Origin: Clostridiaceae bacterium | GTDB lineage: Bacteria; Bacillota; Clostridia; Oscillospirales; Acutalibacteraceae | Assembly (NCBI GenBank): GCA_016281115.1 | Contig: JAEEHZ010000039.1 | Location: forward strand, 1-8,216 | Direction of reading: 5' to 3' | Length of the DNA stretch: 8,216 nucleotides | Part shown: piece by piece, positions 1 to 4,717 of the stretch | Numbering within the stretch: the stretch's first letter is position 1 | Layout of the letters: the number at the start of each line of letters is the position of its first letter | The notes under the pieces: model-generated | The model's database searches: none | The model's input: the letters and a program-made list of their open reading frames with translations, nothing else | Told to the model about the DNA's origin: nothing | Program-made: the position numbers and the translations under genes

Positions 1-156
1 TATGTAAATATGCTCCGACTTTCCCTCGAGAGAAAAAACTAGTTGAGAGCCATCTATTGCGAGATGCGGATCAATGGTTTTCTCTGCATATGCGACATTG
101 GCAAAATTTATCGCAAAGAATACAGCAACGACAAAGGCGATTATTCTTTTAAACAT
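1..156 (-). CDS. N-terminal part of an exported protein of unknown function (continues past left edge)
   Basis: Reading the minus strand from an ATG at 156 gives 52 uninterrupted codons to the window edge. Residues 1-24 look like a classical Sec signal peptide: a basic start (MFKR), a hydrophobic core (IIAFVVAVFFAINFA) and a small-residue cleavage site (AYA, then E25). The mature part begins EKTIDPHLAIDGSQLVFSLE; I do not recognise a family from so little. The start overlaps the last 8 bases of pgeF, which suggests an operon with translational coupling. I see no good ribosome binding site at normal distance: the nearest GGAGGA lies about 28 bases upstream, inside pgeF. A TGA closes this frame a few codons upstream, so the ATG at 156 is the only normal start. 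The protein is probably secreted or surface-anchored. Function cannot be stated. Confidence 0.72.
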   Translation of the reverse strand, partial: MFKRIIAFVVAVFFAINFANVAYAEKTIDPHLAIDGSQLVFSLEGKSEHIYI

Positions 157-988
157 CTTTTTTAACAGCCATCATAGCTGCCATTCCTCCTCTTTTTCCT
201 TTTGTGGCTCTGTGAGAAAACAGCAGATCTTTGCAGCAGACCGTACACAGATCGCTTAGTTCAATGTTTTGCGTTAATACGCCTGCTTCCTCAAGTATTT
301 GTTTGTTGCACTCGAGAAGATCTATGTGATATTTGCCGTTTTTGTCGTCAAACACAAAACGTGAGCTGTCAAGCCCCGTCATATGCTCAAATTCGTCTGC
401 AACAGGCTTATCCACCTCAAAGCAGCATTTTGATATTGTGGGTCCTATTGCGGCAACGATGTTCTTTGGGTCTGTTTTGAACATTTCGCCCATCTTTTTA
501 ACGGTTACTGCGGCAATTCTTTTCACCGTGCCTCTCCAGCCCGAATGTACAAGCCCTATGCATTTGTTTTTCGTATCAACAAGAAATACGGGTGTGCAGT
601 CTGCATAATGAGTAATAAGCGTAACTTCCGGGTCGTTTGTAATCAAGGCGTCAACAGACTCCATATCCTGCGGTTTACAGATTCCCACACCTGCGTCCTC
701 TTTTGTTACAACGCGCACATTTGTTTTATGGTCCTGATTTGACGACACAAGGCTCTTAAAGTCAAAGCCTGCCGCCAAAGAAAAAATCTTATAATTCTCA
801 ATGACGGTCTCGTCGCTGTCGCCCCTGCCGAAGCTCAAATTCATCGAAAAATATTCTCCTCCGCTTATCCCGCCCAATCTCGTAGAAAAAGCGTGATTTA
901 TAAATTGAATTTTTTCAAGCTTTTTGAATGTTAAAAACGGCACGGCGTTATTTATATGCAAATTCATATTTTTGCTTTCAAAAATCAT
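149..988 (-). CDS. pgeF: Peptidoglycan-editing / purine nucleoside phosphorylase, laccase-domain (YfiH/YlmD) family
   Basis: This 279-residue protein belongs to the multi-copper polyphenol oxidase ('laccase domain', YfiH/YlmD) family. Family knowledge: these are zinc-dependent cytosolic enzymes that phosphorolyse or deaminate purine nucleosides, and E. coli PgeF also edits L-Ser out of UDP-MurNAc precursors. Visible motifs in order are FSTRLGG (34-40), NQDH (84-87), ADCTPV (129-134), GLVHSGWRG (145-153), AIGPTISKCCFEV (180-192) and FSHRATKGKRGGMAA (257-271). The expected metal ligands H87, C131 and H148 are present. The residue before H87 is Asp, where I recall Val or Thr as usual; the His is intact. 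Length is close to the normal family size. The ATG at 988 is favoured over M8 because AAGGAG lies 7 bases upstream. A minus-strand promoter (TATAAT at 1009-1014) precedes it, and the exported-protein gene downstream overlaps its end. Confidence 0.93.
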   Translation of the reverse strand: MIFESKNMNLHINNAVPFLTFKKLEKIQFINHAFSTRLGGISGGEYFSMNLSFGRGDSDETVIENYKIFSLAAGFDFKSLVSSNQDHKTNVRVVTKEDAGVGICKPQDMESVDALITNDPEVTLITHYADCTPVFLVDTKNKCIGLVHSGWRGTVKRIAAVTVKKMGEMFKTDPKNIVAAIGPTISKCCFEVDKPVADEFEHMTGLDSSRFVFDDKNGKYHIDLLECNKQILEEAGVLTQNIELSDLCTVCCKDLLFSHRATKGKRGGMAAMMAVKKDV

Positions 989-999
989 CGTAAAACTCC

Positions 1000-1037
1000 T
1001 TGATTTAAATTATACTGTTTGATATAATTGTTTTCAG
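1000..1037. promoter_or_regulatory. Overlapping divergent promoters for pgeF and the small Cys-rich/radical SAM operon
   Basis: Two sigma-A-like promoters occupy the same DNA. Plus strand: TTGATT at 1000-1005, a 17-bp spacer, and TATAAT at 1023-1028, driving the genes from 1060. Minus strand: CTGAAA (TTTCAG on plus, 1032-1037), a 17-bp spacer, and TATAAT (ATTATA on plus, 1009-1014), driving pgeF from 988. Both -10 boxes are perfect and both -35 boxes match 4 of 6 positions. Each -10 box sits inside the spacer of the other promoter, so polymerase should occupy only one at a time. Confidence 0.65.
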
Positions 1038-1059
1038 ATTGAAGGGAGGATTATATGTA

Positions 1060-1272
1060 ATGAAATTTCCTAAATATTTTAATAAAAATATGCAGCCCCG
1101 CTGCGAATACTGCTACAATTGCCGCGTGGACGACGGCAGCGTGTGTATCTGTATGCTTAACAATTCGATAAAAAACGATAAATGCTCTAAATTTATATAT
1201 GACCCGCTTATGCGCGTGCCCGATGCCGTACCGCAAATGCCTAAATTTGACAGCGACGACTTCGCACTGTGA
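1060..1272 (+). CDS. Small cysteine-rich conserved protein, probable metal binder
   Basis: A 70-residue protein starting at the ATG at 1060, with a strong AGGGAGGA site at 1043-1050 nine bases upstream. An in-frame TTG at 1039 would add seven residues, but it sits right before that ribosome binding site and is unlikely. Six cysteines are visible: C15, C18 and C21 (RCEYCYNCR), C29 and C31 (VCICM), and C42 in DKCSKFIYDPLMRVP (40-54). I recall the tail pattern 'CRKFKYDPLKRVP' from small uncharacterised clostridial proteins. The CxxCxxC spacing suggests a zinc or iron-sulfur site, which is inference. There is no signal peptide or membrane segment, so it should be cytosolic. The radical SAM gene starts 47 bases downstream on the same strand with no terminator between, so the two are probably co-transcribed. 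Function is unknown. Confidence 0.72.
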   Translation: MKFPKYFNKNMQPRCEYCYNCRVDDGSVCICMLNNSIKNDKCSKFIYDPLMRVPDAVPQMPKFDSDDFAL

Positions 1273-1319
1273 TAATAGTATCATAACTTCTTATTTATTT
1301 CAAGCGGGAGAGCTTTTGT

Positions 1320-2210
1320 ATGGCTGATTTTTTGTATATATGCAACGACTGCCCCAGAAGCTGCAATGCAGAGAGAACTTTTTACACCTCGGCAGGGTTT
1401 TGCAAAGCGGGTTTGCTGCCTGTTATAAACAGGGTCGCGCCGCATTTTTGGGAAGAGCCTTGCATAAGCGGCAAAAACGGCAGCGGCACAATTTTTTTCG
1501 GCGGATGTAATCTCAAATGCGTATATTGCCAAAACAGCGAGATAAGCCGAACTCCAAAGGGAAAAGTTTACACTGTTGGCAAACTGACAGATATAATAAA
1601 AAATCTTGAATCAATGGGCGTTCACAATATAAACCTTGTAACGCCCACTCATTATACATACGCAATAGTTGAAGCACTCACAAAATATAAGCCTTCAATT
1701 CCCATTGTGTATAACTGCGGAGGGTATGAATCGGCAGAAACACTTAAGAGGCTTAGCGGTCTTGTAGACATATACCTCACCGATTTTAAATATCTATGCT
1801 CTGATACAGCAAAAAGATACAGCAAAGCGCCCGACTATCCCGAAGCGGTCAAGGCAGCGCTTAAAGAGATGCTCAGACAAACAGGAATACCTGTTTTCGA
1901 CAATGACGGAATGCTGCAAAAGGGCGTTATCGTAAGGCATCTTGTATTGCCTTCAAGTACTGACGAAAGCATAAAAATAATTGATTATCTCGACCGCGAA
2001 TACGGCGATAAAATACTTTTCAGCCTGATGCACCAATATTACCCCGCAGGTGACGCGGAGAATTATCCCGAAATAAACCGCCGACTTACAAAGCACGAAT
2101 ACGAAAAAGTTTTAAACAGGCTTTTAGAAAGCTCGCTTGACGGCTTTGTTCAGGACAGCGACTCTGCAAAAGCATATTATACTCCGAATTTTGATACCGA
2201 CAGCAATTAG
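1320..2210 (+). CDS. Radical SAM iron-sulfur protein, PflX-like (COG1313) family
   Basis: This 296-residue protein matches the family often annotated 'putative pyruvate formate-lyase activating enzyme' or PflX (COG1313), whose substrates are not established as far as I know. The radical SAM signature is GGCNLKCVYC (61-70): C63, C67 and C70 in CxxxCxxC spacing, binding a 4Fe-4S cluster that cleaves S-adenosylmethionine. An N-terminal cysteine set, CNDCPRSC (8-15) with C28 in AGFCKAG, could hold a second metal centre. Other family blocks are NLVTPTHY (105-112), YNCGGYES (131-138), YLTDFKYLC (152-160), RHLVLPSS (206-213) and the C-terminal YYTPNFD (286-292). The start follows AGCGGGAG with 9-base spacing. 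No glycyl radical enzyme is next to it, so the 'activase' label is only family-based. The upstream Cys-rich gene is a possible partner. Its stop codon lies in the loop of a terminator shared with yqfD. Confidence 0.92.
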   Translation: MADFLYICNDCPRSCNAERTFYTSAGFCKAGLLPVINRVAPHFWEEPCISGKNGSGTIFFGGCNLKCVYCQNSEISRTPKGKVYTVGKLTDIIKNLESMGVHNINLVTPTHYTYAIVEALTKYKPSIPIVYNCGGYESAETLKRLSGLVDIYLTDFKYLCSDTAKRYSKAPDYPEAVKAALKEMLRQTGIPVFDNDGMLQKGVIVRHLVLPSSTDESIKIIDYLDREYGDKILFSLMHQYYPAGDAENYPEINRRLTKHEYEKVLNRLLESSLDGFVQDSDSAKAYYTPNFDTDSN

Positions 2211-2229
2211 CCGCTGTCGGTATTGTTTT
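2194..2229. terminator. Shared hairpin terminator between the radical SAM gene and yqfD
   Basis: A perfect 11-bp inverted repeat, ATACCGACAGC (2194-2204) and GCTGTCGGTAT (2213-2223), encloses an 8-base loop (AATTAGCC). On the plus strand it is followed by TGTTTTG, a modest U-run; on the minus strand no U-run follows. Both stop codons, TAG (2208-2210) on plus and TAA (2207-2209) on minus, lie in the loop, so each half of the stem is coding for one gene. It is a good terminator for the radical SAM transcript and a weaker one for yqfD. Confidence 0.75.
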
Positions 2230-3445
2230 GTGGGGCTTCTTCATTTGGATCGTCCGGGCTGAGCCTTAAGTTTTCATCGAGTAAAAGCTCGTGCTGCTCG
2301 CCGATATCTTCACTGCAATTAATCTCGGCACACAAATTTAGTTTTTTTGCGTCTTTTATGTATTTGAGCTTTACATCTTTGATCTCTTTATCGCTGAAGC
2401 AAAACAGCTTTTTAAGCTGCAAAATCATAGTTGCCGTTTGCTTTGCCTGTTCTTCTGAGATCGTTAAACACTCCTCTTTCGCCGGGTAAAGTCGTGTGTT
2501 TTTGAGAATAACGGGAATTTTCGTGTCGCTAAAGCAATATGCGCAGTTGCTTTGCGCGGTAAGAAAATCTTTCTCTTCGGGATAGTAAAAATACACGGGA
2601 ATTTTTACACCCAAGATTTCCACATCATTTTTCTCGTAATATTCTTTTGACAGCACTGTTCTTTTAATGTTATACGGCACCGAAATGTCCACCGTGTACT
2701 GCGTGTCGGCTATAACCTCGCCCTCTGCGTGGCAAATGCGCAGTCCGCCGAGAATATCCTCGCATATTCCGCTTATAAGCACCTGCCCTTTTATAACCGC
2801 GTCGCCTATTTTGCACTCTTTTGTTCCCGATTTTGTGTTGATCTCAGTTATCTGACCGCTGCGCGCGGCTTTTATATTTGACTTTGTTTCTGTTTCCAAT
2901 ATTTGGGGCTTTTTCTCCTGTTTGCTTATCTCTATCTCTAAATTAACGCCGTCAACGTTTACCGATACCCAAGCAGTATCGTTTAAATTACGCATTATTT
3001 CTCTGTTTTTCTCATTTTGATCTATGCCGAACTTTAAAAGGCCCTTGTGTATGCCTAACGATTCGATTTTCTGCATAGTGTCCGAAATACAGATATCATC
3101 GGAGCAGTTTATATCTATGTTCCATATAAACATAGACAAAACATTTATTATCATCAAAAACAAAGCCAAGCCTATCGCAAGACCCATTCTCTTTTTGTTT
3201 TTCTCGATAAATTTCGGTGCGCCCTTAACATAAACTATATTTATATCACAGCCTGCCTCTGATGCGGCGGATATTAAAAAATCAATATCCTTTTGAAGCG
3301 CACAGCCTGCTAATTTTCCCTTTTCACCCTTTAGATCCCATAAAACAACTCTCGCTTTTGCACAGATACTTATTATTTTCTGAGAAAATGCGCCCTCGCA
3401 CACAAAATAAAAATATCCTCTCAAAAACCGCAAAAATTTAAGCAT
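2207..3445 (-). CDS. yqfD: Sporulation protein YqfD
   Basis: This 412-residue protein is YqfD, a membrane protein conserved in endospore formers and, in Bacillus, made in the mother cell under sigma-E. The length fits the family (about 400). Residues 1-85 are cytoplasmic-looking and include LKFLRFLRGY (2-11) and VVLWDLKGEKGKLAG (33-47), typical of the family N-terminus. One membrane segment spans about 87-109. Residues 110-395 form a soluble region on the far side, including TAWVSVNVDGVNLEIEI (157-173), AARSGQITEI (193-202), GDAVIKGQVLISG (214-226) and the YYPEEKDF block (287-294). The tail (397-412) is Asp/Glu/Pro/Asn rich. The ATG at 3445 has TTAGGGG about 9 bases upstream. It lies 12 bases after yqfC in the usual pair order. 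In many relatives phoH and ybeY follow yqfD; here the operon ends at the shared hairpin. Confidence 0.95.
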   Translation of the reverse strand: MLKFLRFLRGYFYFVCEGAFSQKIISICAKARVVLWDLKGEKGKLAGCALQKDIDFLISAASEAGCDINIVYVKGAPKFIEKNKKRMGLAIGLALFLMIINVLSMFIWNIDINCSDDICISDTMQKIESLGIHKGLLKFGIDQNEKNREIMRNLNDTAWVSVNVDGVNLEIEISKQEKKPQILETETKSNIKAARSGQITEINTKSGTKECKIGDAVIKGQVLISGICEDILGGLRICHAEGEVIADTQYTVDISVPYNIKRTVLSKEYYEKNDVEILGVKIPVYFYYPEEKDFLTAQSNCAYCFSDTKIPVILKNTRLYPAKEECLTISEEQAKQTATMILQLKKLFCFSDKEIKDVKLKYIKDAKKLNLCAEINCSEDIGEQHELLLDENLRLSPDDPNEEAPQNNTDSG

Positions 3446-3457
3446 TGCCTATAACCC

Positions 3458-3709
3458 CTAATTCAAAAACTCTACTTTTGCTATTGTACCTTTAATTGTA
3501 ACAACTGTTTCAGACATATACGAAAGGCACAACCCCATACCGAAAATGCTTATTATCATACCCTGTGTGGATATTCTGACAACAGCCGATGTATATTCAA
3601 GTATATTCTCAGAGCCCTCTATGCTTATTTGCGAGTTGCCGCAGAGGTCTATTGAGGGATATCTGCGTTTCTTTGCGGGGCAGCCGCCCTTTTGCGCTTT
3701 GACTTTCAC
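3458..3709 (-). CDS. yqfC: Sporulation protein YqfC (YabP/YqfC family)
   Basis: This is a YabP/YqfC-family sporulation protein of 83 residues, close to the usual length of 90-odd. Visible family features are ISIEGSENILEYTSAVVRIS (28-47), the turn QGMIISIFGMGLCLSYM (49-65) and the final VVTIKGTIAKVEF (69-81). The favoured start is the GTG at 3709, because GAGGTGA lies 5 bases upstream. The frame stays open to a TTG at 3742 that would add 11 residues but has no ribosome binding site. The protein is small, beta-rich and has no membrane segment. In Bacillus yqfC and yqfD are expressed together during sporulation; the exact role of YqfC is not settled to my knowledge. I looked for a sigma-E promoter upstream and found only weak matches, so none is called. 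Confidence 0.88.
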   Translation of the reverse strand: MKVKAQKGGCPAKKRRYPSIDLCGNSQISIEGSENILEYTSAVVRISTQGMIISIFGMGLCLSYMSETVVTIKGTIAKVEFLN

Positions 3710-3833
3710 AAGCCTCACCTCATAAATTAATATGCAAACCAAGTGGAAAATAATAATAATTAATAAATTTATACCTAACCTTCGTTTTAGGCAGGTGTAT
3801 TGTGTTATTCTCGGGCAATGTAAGGCAATAAGG

Positions 3834-3868
3834 CTTTTCCTTTGGAGAAGGTGTCACCTCAGGTGACA
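3834..3868. repeat. Tandem 7-bp hairpins (interspersed palindrome unit)
   Basis: Two adjacent hairpins with three-base loops. The first is CTTTTCC (3834-3840), loop TTT, GGAGAAG (3844-3850), with one G-T pair. The second is TGTCACC (3852-3858), loop TCA, GGTGACA (3862-3868), perfect. They are followed by GATGAGGTG, a string that recurs at 4136-4144. Such paired short palindromes are typical of small non-coding repeats spread through clostridial genomes. Confidence 0.65.
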
Positions 3869-3930
3869 GATGAGGTGTAGTATTGATAGTTTAGTAAAAC
3901 CCTCAGTTTTGCCCTTATGCCGGGCAGGCA

Positions 3931-3956
3931 CCTACTTTCCCATGTGAGAAAGTAGG
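3931..3956. repeat. 9-bp hairpin
   Basis: CCTACTTTC (3931-3939) and GAAAGTAGG (3948-3956) form a perfect 9-bp stem with an 8-base loop (CCATGTGA). CAAAGGACACC follows directly and leads into the larger 14-bp hairpin. There is no U-run, so it is not a classical terminator on either strand. It appears to be one module of the repeat block. Confidence 0.65.
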
Positions 3957-3965
3957 CAAAGGACA

Positions 3966-4002
3966 CCAAAGGGGGAAACCCGTCGGCTGTTTCCCCCTTT
4001 GG
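3966..4002. repeat. 14-bp perfect stem-loop
   Basis: The arms 3966-3979 (CCAAAGGGGGAAAC) and 3989-4002 (GTTTCCCCCTTTGG) are perfect inverted repeats around a 9-base loop. This is the longest uninterrupted stem in the window. GAAACCCC follows rather than a U-run, so it does not look like an intrinsic terminator. It could be a DNA cruciform or RNA structure, or simply the core of a mobile palindromic repeat. Confidence 0.72.
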
Positions 4003-4017
4003 AAACCCCTTTCGCGA

Positions 4018-4050
4018 CCACCCGGGGGCGCTGCGCCCCCCGCTGGGTGG
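4018..4050. repeat. GC-rich nested stem-loop
   Basis: An outer stem CCACCC (4018-4023)/GGGTGG (4045-4050) stacks on an inner stem GGGGGC (4024-4029)/GCCCCC (4035-4040), with loop GCTGC and a four-base bulge (CGCT). Almost all bases are G or C, in sharp contrast to the AT-rich DNA beginning near 4163. Confidence 0.6.
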
Positions 4051-4140
4051 ACGAGAGCCCCCCGCTTTGTTCTCGGCAGGGGCATTGTGTCATTTTAGGG
4101 CTTTGTAGGGAAATATTATTTTTAGGTCTTGACGGATGAG

Positions 4141-4172
4141 GTGGGGTACAGCTTTGCCCCACAGTTTTCTTT
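4141..4172 (+). terminator. Possible weak terminator / insulating hairpin
   Basis: GTGGGG (4141-4146) and CCCCAC (4157-4162) form a 6-bp GC-rich stem followed by AGTTTTCTTT (4163-4172). This resembles a short intrinsic terminator on the plus strand, ending about 18 bases before the -35 box of the regulator promoter. No gene upstream on the plus strand needs it, so it may be part of the repeat block that happens to insulate the promoter. Confidence 0.35.
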
Positions 4173-4189
4173 AAAAAACAATATAATAG

Positions 4190-4218
4190 TTGAAATGTTG
4201 TATTTTTTAATATATAAT
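4190..4218 (+). promoter_or_regulatory. Sigma-A promoter of the XRE regulator
   Basis: TTGAAA (4190-4195), a 17-bp spacer and a perfect TATAAT (4213-4218) form one of the best promoters in the window. Transcription would begin near 4225, giving a leader of roughly 85 bases before the ATG at 4311. The flanking DNA is almost entirely A and T, so other TATAAT-like strings occur nearby; the exact spacing is what singles this one out. Confidence 0.7.
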
Positions 4219-4266
4219 ATATTAAACTCTGTATTTTAACTGAATATACTTTTTAATATATTAAAA
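4206..4266. promoter_or_regulatory. Two related AT palindromes, candidate operators
   Basis: The first palindrome, TTTAATATAT-A-ATATATTAAA (4206-4226), is perfect around one central base and covers the -10 box. The second, TTTTAATATATTAAAA (4251-4266), is a perfect 16-bp palindrome about 25 bases past the predicted transcription start. Both contain the same TTTAATATAT core. XRE regulators often bind palindromes in their own promoters, so autoregulation is a reasonable inference. The caution is that palindromes arise easily in DNA this AT-rich. Confidence 0.45.
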
Positions 4267-4310
4267 TTTGGTTTTTATTATATTTAAACTATATGGGGAG
4301 CGAGCGCAAA

Positions 4311-4628
4311 ATGTATGAAGATTTTATACCCGAAAGAATAGCAAAGCTGAGAAAACAAAAGGGTATCTCCGCAAGAGATATGTCACTGTCTTTGGGTCAG
4401 GCAAACAACTACATAAACAACATAGAAAACAAAAAAGCTTTGCCGTCAATGCAGTCATTTTTCTCCATTTGTGAATATCTTGGCGTAACGCCGGTTGAAT
4501 TTTTCGACGAAGGCAATCAGAACCCCAAAGCCATGCGTAAATTCATAAAAGAAGGTATGAAGCTGTCACCCGATAATTTGGCGCTCATACTCAGTTTGAT
4601 GAAGCAGATAAACGGGAAGAAGAAATAG
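4311..4628 (+). CDS. Small XRE-family (Cro/CI-type) helix-turn-helix transcriptional regulator
   Basis: A 105-residue DNA-binding protein with one helix-turn-helix domain at about residues 8-66. The five-helix Cro/CI fold reads RIAKLRKQKGISARDMSLSLG (9-29), then the recognition helix QANNYINNIENKK (30-42), and LPSMQSFFSICEYLGVTPVEFFD (44-66). The remaining 39 residues (GNQNPKAMRKF onward) are helical and basic, possibly for dimerisation; no ligand or enzyme domain is present. The favoured start is the ATG at 4311, with GGGGAG ten bases upstream. The ATG at 4293 would add six residues and has no ribosome binding site. It stands alone behind its own promoter, converging on the membrane operon to its right. 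Its targets are unknown; its own promoter palindromes are the first candidates. The 'SLSLGQ..NYINNIEN' pattern is common in clostridial one-domain regulators. Confidence 0.9.
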   Translation: MYEDFIPERIAKLRKQKGISARDMSLSLGQANNYINNIENKKALPSMQSFFSICEYLGVTPVEFFDEGNQNPKAMRKFIKEGMKLSPDNLALILSLMKQINGKKK

Positions 4629-4660
4629 CAGTAAATAAACAATATAAATACAAACAAAAA

Positions 4661-4698
4661 ACCGCCGTGTGTTCCGAAATTTTCAAACACACGGCGGT
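4661..4698. terminator. Strong intrinsic terminator between regulator and acyltransferase
   Basis: ACCGCCGTGTGTT (4661-4673) and AACACACGGCGGT (4686-4698) make a perfect 13-bp stem with a 12-base loop. On the minus strand the stem is followed by TTTTTGTTTG, an excellent U-run, placing the terminator just after the acyltransferase stop (4718). On the plus strand, where the regulator gene ends at 4628, the tail is weaker (AACAATTATTAGTTTTT). It probably ends transcription from both sides, mainly the minus strand. Confidence 0.87.
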
Positions 4699-4717
4699 AA
4701 CAATTATTAGTTTTTAA

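Larger units (their letters stand above)
3790..4162. repeat. Composite intergenic repeat block rich in hairpins
   Basis: The stretch between yqfC and the regulator has no credible gene but is dense in inverted repeats. In order: CTTTTCC/GGAGAAG (3834-3850), TGTCACC/GGTGACA (3852-3868), AAAAC/GTTTT (3896-3910), CCTACTTTC/GAAAGTAGG (3931-3956), a 14-bp stem at 3966-4002, a nested GC-rich stem CCACCC-GGGGGC/GCCCCC-GGGTGG (4018-4050), CGAGA/TCTCG (4052-4075) and GTGGGG/CCCCAC (4141-4162). Two diverged 41-bp direct repeats (3790-3830, 4075-4115) bracket the central part. I recall the 'TTGGAGAAGG...GTGACAGATGAGG' and 'AAAGTAGGCAAAGGACACC' strings from intergenic repeats of gut Clostridia, which points to an interspersed repeat mosaic. 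That is recollection, not a search. Base composition is far more GC-rich than the DNA on its right. Confidence 0.7.

Noticed and set aside
1051..1284. 77-codon minus-strand frame opposite the Cys-rich gene
   Set aside because: The plus-strand frame has a strong ribosome binding site, a promoter and patterned cysteines; the antisense frame has none of these.
1320..2210. True pyruvate formate-lyase activating enzyme (PflA)
   Set aside because: The N-terminal CNDCPRSC block and overall layout fit the PflX/COG1313 group, and no pyruvate formate-lyase gene is nearby.
3718..3780. Sigma-E promoter upstream of yqfC
   Set aside because: The best -10-like string (CATATTAA) matches only loosely, lacks a good -35 partner, and would start transcription inside the ribosome binding site.
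3966..4002. 14-bp stem as an intrinsic terminator
   Set aside because: Neither strand has a U-run after the stem (plus: GAAACCCC; minus: TGTCCTTTGCC), and no gene ends directly before it.
3932..4162. 76-codon minus-strand reading frame across the hairpin block
   Set aside because: It reads through the GC-rich inverted repeats, gives a low-complexity Pro/Arg/Ser-rich product with no family resemblance, and has no convincing ribosome binding site. The repeat structure explains the sequence better.
3790..4162. CRISPR array or tRNA/rRNA gene
   Set aside because: There are no regularly spaced identical repeats with unique spacers, no CCA-type cloverleaf and no rRNA-like strings; the inverted repeats differ from one another.
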